Shown: one piece after another, positions 61,640 through 64,000 of the stretch
Numbering within the stretch: position 1 is the first letter of the stretch
Layout of the letters: each line of letters opens with the position of its first letter
Assembly: GCF_026914305.1 (NCBI RefSeq)
Contig: NZ_CP113866.1
Span: 248,001 to 312,000 of the forward strand
Length of the DNA stretch: 64,000 nt
DNA from: Caldicellulosiruptor acetigenus
Lineage (GTDB): Bacteria; Bacillota; Thermoanaerobacteria; Caldicellulosiruptorales; Caldicellulosiruptoraceae
Direction: 5' to 3'
Notes under the pieces: model-generated
Databases searched by the model: none
What the model was told of the DNA's origin: nothing
The model's input: the letters and a program-made list of their open reading frames with translations, nothing else
Program-made: the position numbers and the translations under genes

Positions 61640-62176
61640 CTAATTTAAAAACTTTTTATCCCACCTATAAATTCTCGATTTGACCCCACCAATATTTTGC
61701 AACTCTAATTGAATATATTTGGTTTTAGGGGTAATAAGACTTTTACCGTTTATTTTTTTTGGTATTTTGATAAATGCCATCACATGATGGCCTGAACCTT
61801 CAATCCACCATTTTGCATTATTGACTTTTATACCTTCACTTGTGCTAAACAATACCTTCCCATTAAAATTGAGTGTAGACAAATCAATCTGATGATTGTC
61901 CAAAAACACCTCAAACACCAGATTATCTTTGTCATCTTTTATAGGGTTTAGATACCTCACTCCAATGGTGATGAAGCCTTCACTATTTATTATCAGAGGG
62001 TCCGGGAAATTGTTTTTGGAACTTGTACTTTGTTTTGAATCCTGCCGATAAATGGTTTTGGTCTGCGTATTACTTTGTTTCTTTTGTTGGGAGATTATAG
62101 CCTCAACATACAACGAAGATACTACAAATGCAAAAAGTACAACAATCACAATTATTCTTTTTGTCTTCTTGCTCAT
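61640..62176 (-). CDS. Exported GHH-motif protein, partner of CcdA
   Basis: The 178-residue protein has an N-terminal signal or anchor (about 8-28), a Ser/Thr/Gln linker and a C-terminal beta domain (about 70-178): VFEVFLDNHQIDL ... WWIEGSGHHVMAF ... QLELQNIGG...YRW. I recognise this GHH pattern from uncharacterised secreted domains, not from a functional family. It has no cysteine, so it is not itself a thiol carrier. Start ATG 62176 after AAAGGGGG; 13 bases separate it from ccdA. Confidence 0.72.
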   Translation of the reverse strand: MSKKTKRIIVIVVLFAFVVSSLYVEAIISQQKKQSNTQTKTIYRQDSKQSTSSKNNFPDPLIINSEGFITIGVRYLNPIKDDKDNLVFEVFLDNHQIDLSTLNFNGKVLFSTSEGIKVNNAKWWIEGSGHHVMAFIKIPKKINGKSLITPKTKYIQLELQNIGGVKSRIYRWDKKFLN

Positions 62177-62197
62177 CAAAACATTCCCCCTTTGCAT

Positions 62198-62481
62198 TCT
62201 AACTTAGGATCAAAGAACATTTTTAAAGAGACAACTTTTCTCATTAAATTTAAAGTAAACCTATTTATTTACTCGGAATTATTATATAAATTATTTTATC
62301 AGAGGTGATTTAAAAGTCAATTGACTTAACAGATTTTTTACAAATTCTTTGCAATTTATTTACAGCTTTAGCTGAAGGAATATTGAACTTAAATGTTTGT
62401 AAAGTGGTAAAATAATTTAAGGAATAATTTCAGCAGCTTGAAAAGAATGGTAAACATAGTGAAAGGAAAGGAGAGAATATT
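62198..62481. promoter_or_regulatory. Divergent intergenic region with methyltransferase promoter
   Basis: Forward: TTGAAC (62383-62388), 19 bases, extended -10 TG-G-TAAAAT (62405-62413). Reverse: a TATAAT (complement of 62281-62286) without a good -35 is a weak candidate for the ccdA set. Nothing else is recognised. Confidence 0.5.
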
Positions 62482-63105
62482 ATGAGGGATAAAACAGAGA
62501 TAATCAGGAAAAGATATGATAGAGCTGCTAAATACTATGATGCAGTTGAAAATATGATGGAGAAAAAATGGTTTTCCCGGTGGAGGAAGTTATTATTTAG
62601 CTTTGTCAAGGGACCTAAGGTTTTAGAAGTAGGTGTTGGAACAGGTAAAAATATGCCTTACTATAGTCAAGATTGGGAGATAGTTGCAATAGATTTTAGT
62701 CCAAAGATGCTTGAGATAGCAAAAGAAAGATCTGCAAAATTAAACTTGCAAGTAGACTTAAGACTTATGGATGTTCAGCATTTGGAATTTAGTGATAACT
62801 CTTTTGATACAGTTGTGACTGCCTGTGTATTTTGTTCGGTGCCAGATCCAATTTTGGGGTTGAAAGAAATTCGTAGGGTATTAAAAGATGATGGAGTGCT
62901 GGTAATGCTTGAACATGTTCGAAGCAAAAAAGAGCCAATAGGCAAAATAATGGATATATTAAACCCCTTGGTTGTTGGCATTTATGGAGCTAATATAAAT
63001 CGCAATACAGTGGAGAATGTTAAAAAAGCTGGGTTTGAAATAGTTGAGGAAAAGGACTTGCTATCTGATATTGTAAAACTGATTATTGCAAAGCCTATAA
63101 AATAA
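62482..63105 (+). CDS. Class I SAM-dependent methyltransferase (UbiE-like)
   Basis: The 207-residue protein has the SAM loop VLEVGVGTGKNMPYY (about 47-61), acidic AIDFSPKMLE, and motif III/post motifs DNSFDTVVTACVFCSVPDP and VLKDDGVLVMLEHVRS. It resembles UbiE/PhcM-type enzymes acting on lipids, quinones or metal(loid)s; no quinone pathway gene is near. ATG start after AAAGGAG. Divergent from the ccdA cassette. The cysteine in CVFC is notable but not diagnostic. Confidence 0.85.
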   Translation: MRDKTEIIRKRYDRAAKYYDAVENMMEKKWFSRWRKLLFSFVKGPKVLEVGVGTGKNMPYYSQDWEIVAIDFSPKMLEIAKERSAKLNLQVDLRLMDVQHLEFSDNSFDTVVTACVFCSVPDPILGLKEIRRVLKDDGVLVMLEHVRSKKEPIGKIMDILNPLVVGIYGANINRNTVENVKKAGFEIVEEKDLLSDIVKLIIAKPIK

Positions 63106-63184
63106 GGTGTTTCGTTGGTTTTCCAACCTCCAAAGATGGAATTGACCATGTTTTGAATATTATTTTTGTTCTTGGTGGCACTCA

Positions 63185-63688
63185 TTAAAGATTATATCTT
63201 GCCATTATATATTCATCTGCATATTTACCATTCTTTATTACAGCATATTTCTTGATTCCCTCTATTTTAAATCCTAAAGACTCATAGAGTTTTATAGCCT
63301 TTTCATTATCTACTAAAACAGTAAGTTCAACCCTAACAAGTTTGAGCCAGTTATCTGCAAGGTCTAACACAGTATTAAGTAGTGCTCTGCCTATACCCTT
63401 TCCTTGATAATCTCTATGTACCATTATTCCAACTTTTGCCGAATGTCTTAGTCTTGGACTACTATTTACGTGAAGCCCTACTATTCCAACCACTTTTTTT
63501 ACACCGTTTTCTGTAACTTCTGCCACAAATACATGGTCGTTAGGGCCTAATCTTTTAATAAAATCCTCAGTGTCAGCTATTCTCTCACTTGTAATAGACA
63601 GTATTGTTTCTCTAACCCCATCCATTCTTCTCATTTCATTTATATCTTCTGCATCCTCAAATTTTACTGGCCTTATAATAAAATCCAT
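63185..63688 (-). CDS. GNAT family N-acetyltransferase
   Basis: The 167-residue protein has the acetyl-CoA motif A IMVHRDYQGKGIGRALL (about 90-106) and C-terminal VDNEKAIKLYESLGF of the GNAT fold. It resembles RimI/PaiA/phosphinothricin-type enzymes; the acceptor is unknown. ATG start after GAGGGGGCG. A good promoter lies upstream: TTGAAT (complement of 63762-63767), 17 bases, TATAAT (complement of 63739-63744). Single-gene unit. Confidence 0.88.
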   Translation of the reverse strand: MDFIIRPVKFEDAEDINEMRRMDGVRETILSITSERIADTEDFIKRLGPNDHVFVAEVTENGVKKVVGIVGLHVNSSPRLRHSAKVGIMVHRDYQGKGIGRALLNTVLDLADNWLKLVRVELTVLVDNEKAIKLYESLGFKIEGIKKYAVIKNGKYADEYIMARYNL

Positions 63689-63785
63689 AAAAACGCCCCC
63701 TCGTATCTACTTTCTCCTTTTGTTTAACTATTCCTTTCATTATAACCGAAAAACAGAATCTATTCAACTGACTTCAGAAAGAACC

Positions 63786-63863
63786 AAGCTTTTTCTTGTC
63801 GCATATGATTGATATATCAGGCTGAACAACATTTTTTGCTTGCATATCAATCTGTCCTTCCTC
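63786..63863 (-). pseudogene. Uma2 gene fragment
   Basis: Reverse frame reads EEGQIDMQAKNVVQPD then ISIICDKKKL, nearly identical to the matching part of the element's Uma2 protein (EEGQDEKQAKNVVQPD). About 26 codons only, without start or end: a remnant of a third copy. The surrounding 63689-64000 holds no other gene; the last 130 bases are very AT-rich with nothing recognised. Confidence 0.75.
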
Positions 63864-64000
63864 TAAAGTTCATCTATTCTTGATTTTTAATTTTACACAA
63901 TTTTACTTTTTATAAAATAATTTTAAATGATTAACAACAAACAAGAACTTATGACTACATTTTGTAATAAGTGCTGCTTTTTTAATATTACAATCTATAT

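Noticed and set aside
63106-63184. Possible gene remnant after the methyltransferase (GGTTTTCC hairpin)
   Set aside because: No readable frame with support; the GTTGG/CCAAC stem has no T-tract.

Overview
The window is AT-rich, densely coded bacterial chromosome. Its strict Shine-Dalgarno sites, sigma-A style promoters, glmS ribozyme, SpoIVA, S-layer (SLH) protein, Mbl-FlgF-FlgG order and sugar ABC importers point to a Gram-positive, thermophilic member of the Clostridia; I judge Caldicellulosiruptor or a close relative most likely (inference from gene style, not from a search).

Region 1 (1-8.2 kb) is envelope and flagellum: a modular beta-repeat protein cut by the window edge, an SLH protein, a PDZ/S41 C-terminal processing protease, then mbl-flgF-flgG and a rod-binding protein. 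Region 2 (8.3-19.8 kb) is carbohydrate use: a TIM-barrel isomerase plus Gfo/Idh/MocA dehydrogenase, facing a second isomerase and an LplABC-type importer, a divergent membrane AraC regulator, and an unusually long transketolase-family enzyme. Region 3 (20-27.8 kb) has an AEC transporter, an MFS exporter, glmM, a clear glmS ribozyme, glmS, a small conserved gene and dinB. Region 4 (28-42.8 kb) holds a yknWXZ-like export operon with no ATPase gene, a two-gene SufC-SufB system, a cyclic-di-AMP receptor followed by a thioredoxin-reductase-like protein without visible NADPH motifs, a broken small gene, an FmdB-type protein, an iron permease with a Fur-like box, spoIVA, a phosphodiester glycosidase and a TtcA-type thiolase.

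Region 5 (42.9-53.7 kb) is the accessory part. A tRNA cluster (Pro-Tyr-Thr-Lys-Arg) ends in a tRNA-Arg gene that is the target of a 10.1-kb integrative element bounded by 48-bp perfect direct repeats. The element carries a tyrosine integrase, a Uma2 nuclease, an Xre repressor divergent from a small excisionase-like gene, a DnaB/RepA-like helicase with an internal iteron-like array, small unknown proteins, a sigma-like protein, a repeat-rich non-coding stretch and a HigB/HigA-ImmA module. I see neither conjugation nor capsid genes, so it looks like a small mobilisable or satellite-like element. Paired copies of the 8-mer ACAGCTAC sit just inside both ends, as expected for integrase arm sites.

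Region 6 (53.7-64 kb) returns to the chromosome: a second Uma2 gene, an AraC regulator with an iron alcohol dehydrogenase, a GH13 alpha-amylase with a consensus cre operator, and a cassette of exported GHH-domain protein, CcdA, membrane spermidine-synthase-like protein and His-rich peptide divergent from a methyltransferase. A GNAT acetyltransferase and a third, fragmentary Uma2 copy close the window.

Best candidates for undescribed biology are the element's internal origin-like array and downstream ten-base doublets, and the CcdA/SpeE-like/His-rich cassette.
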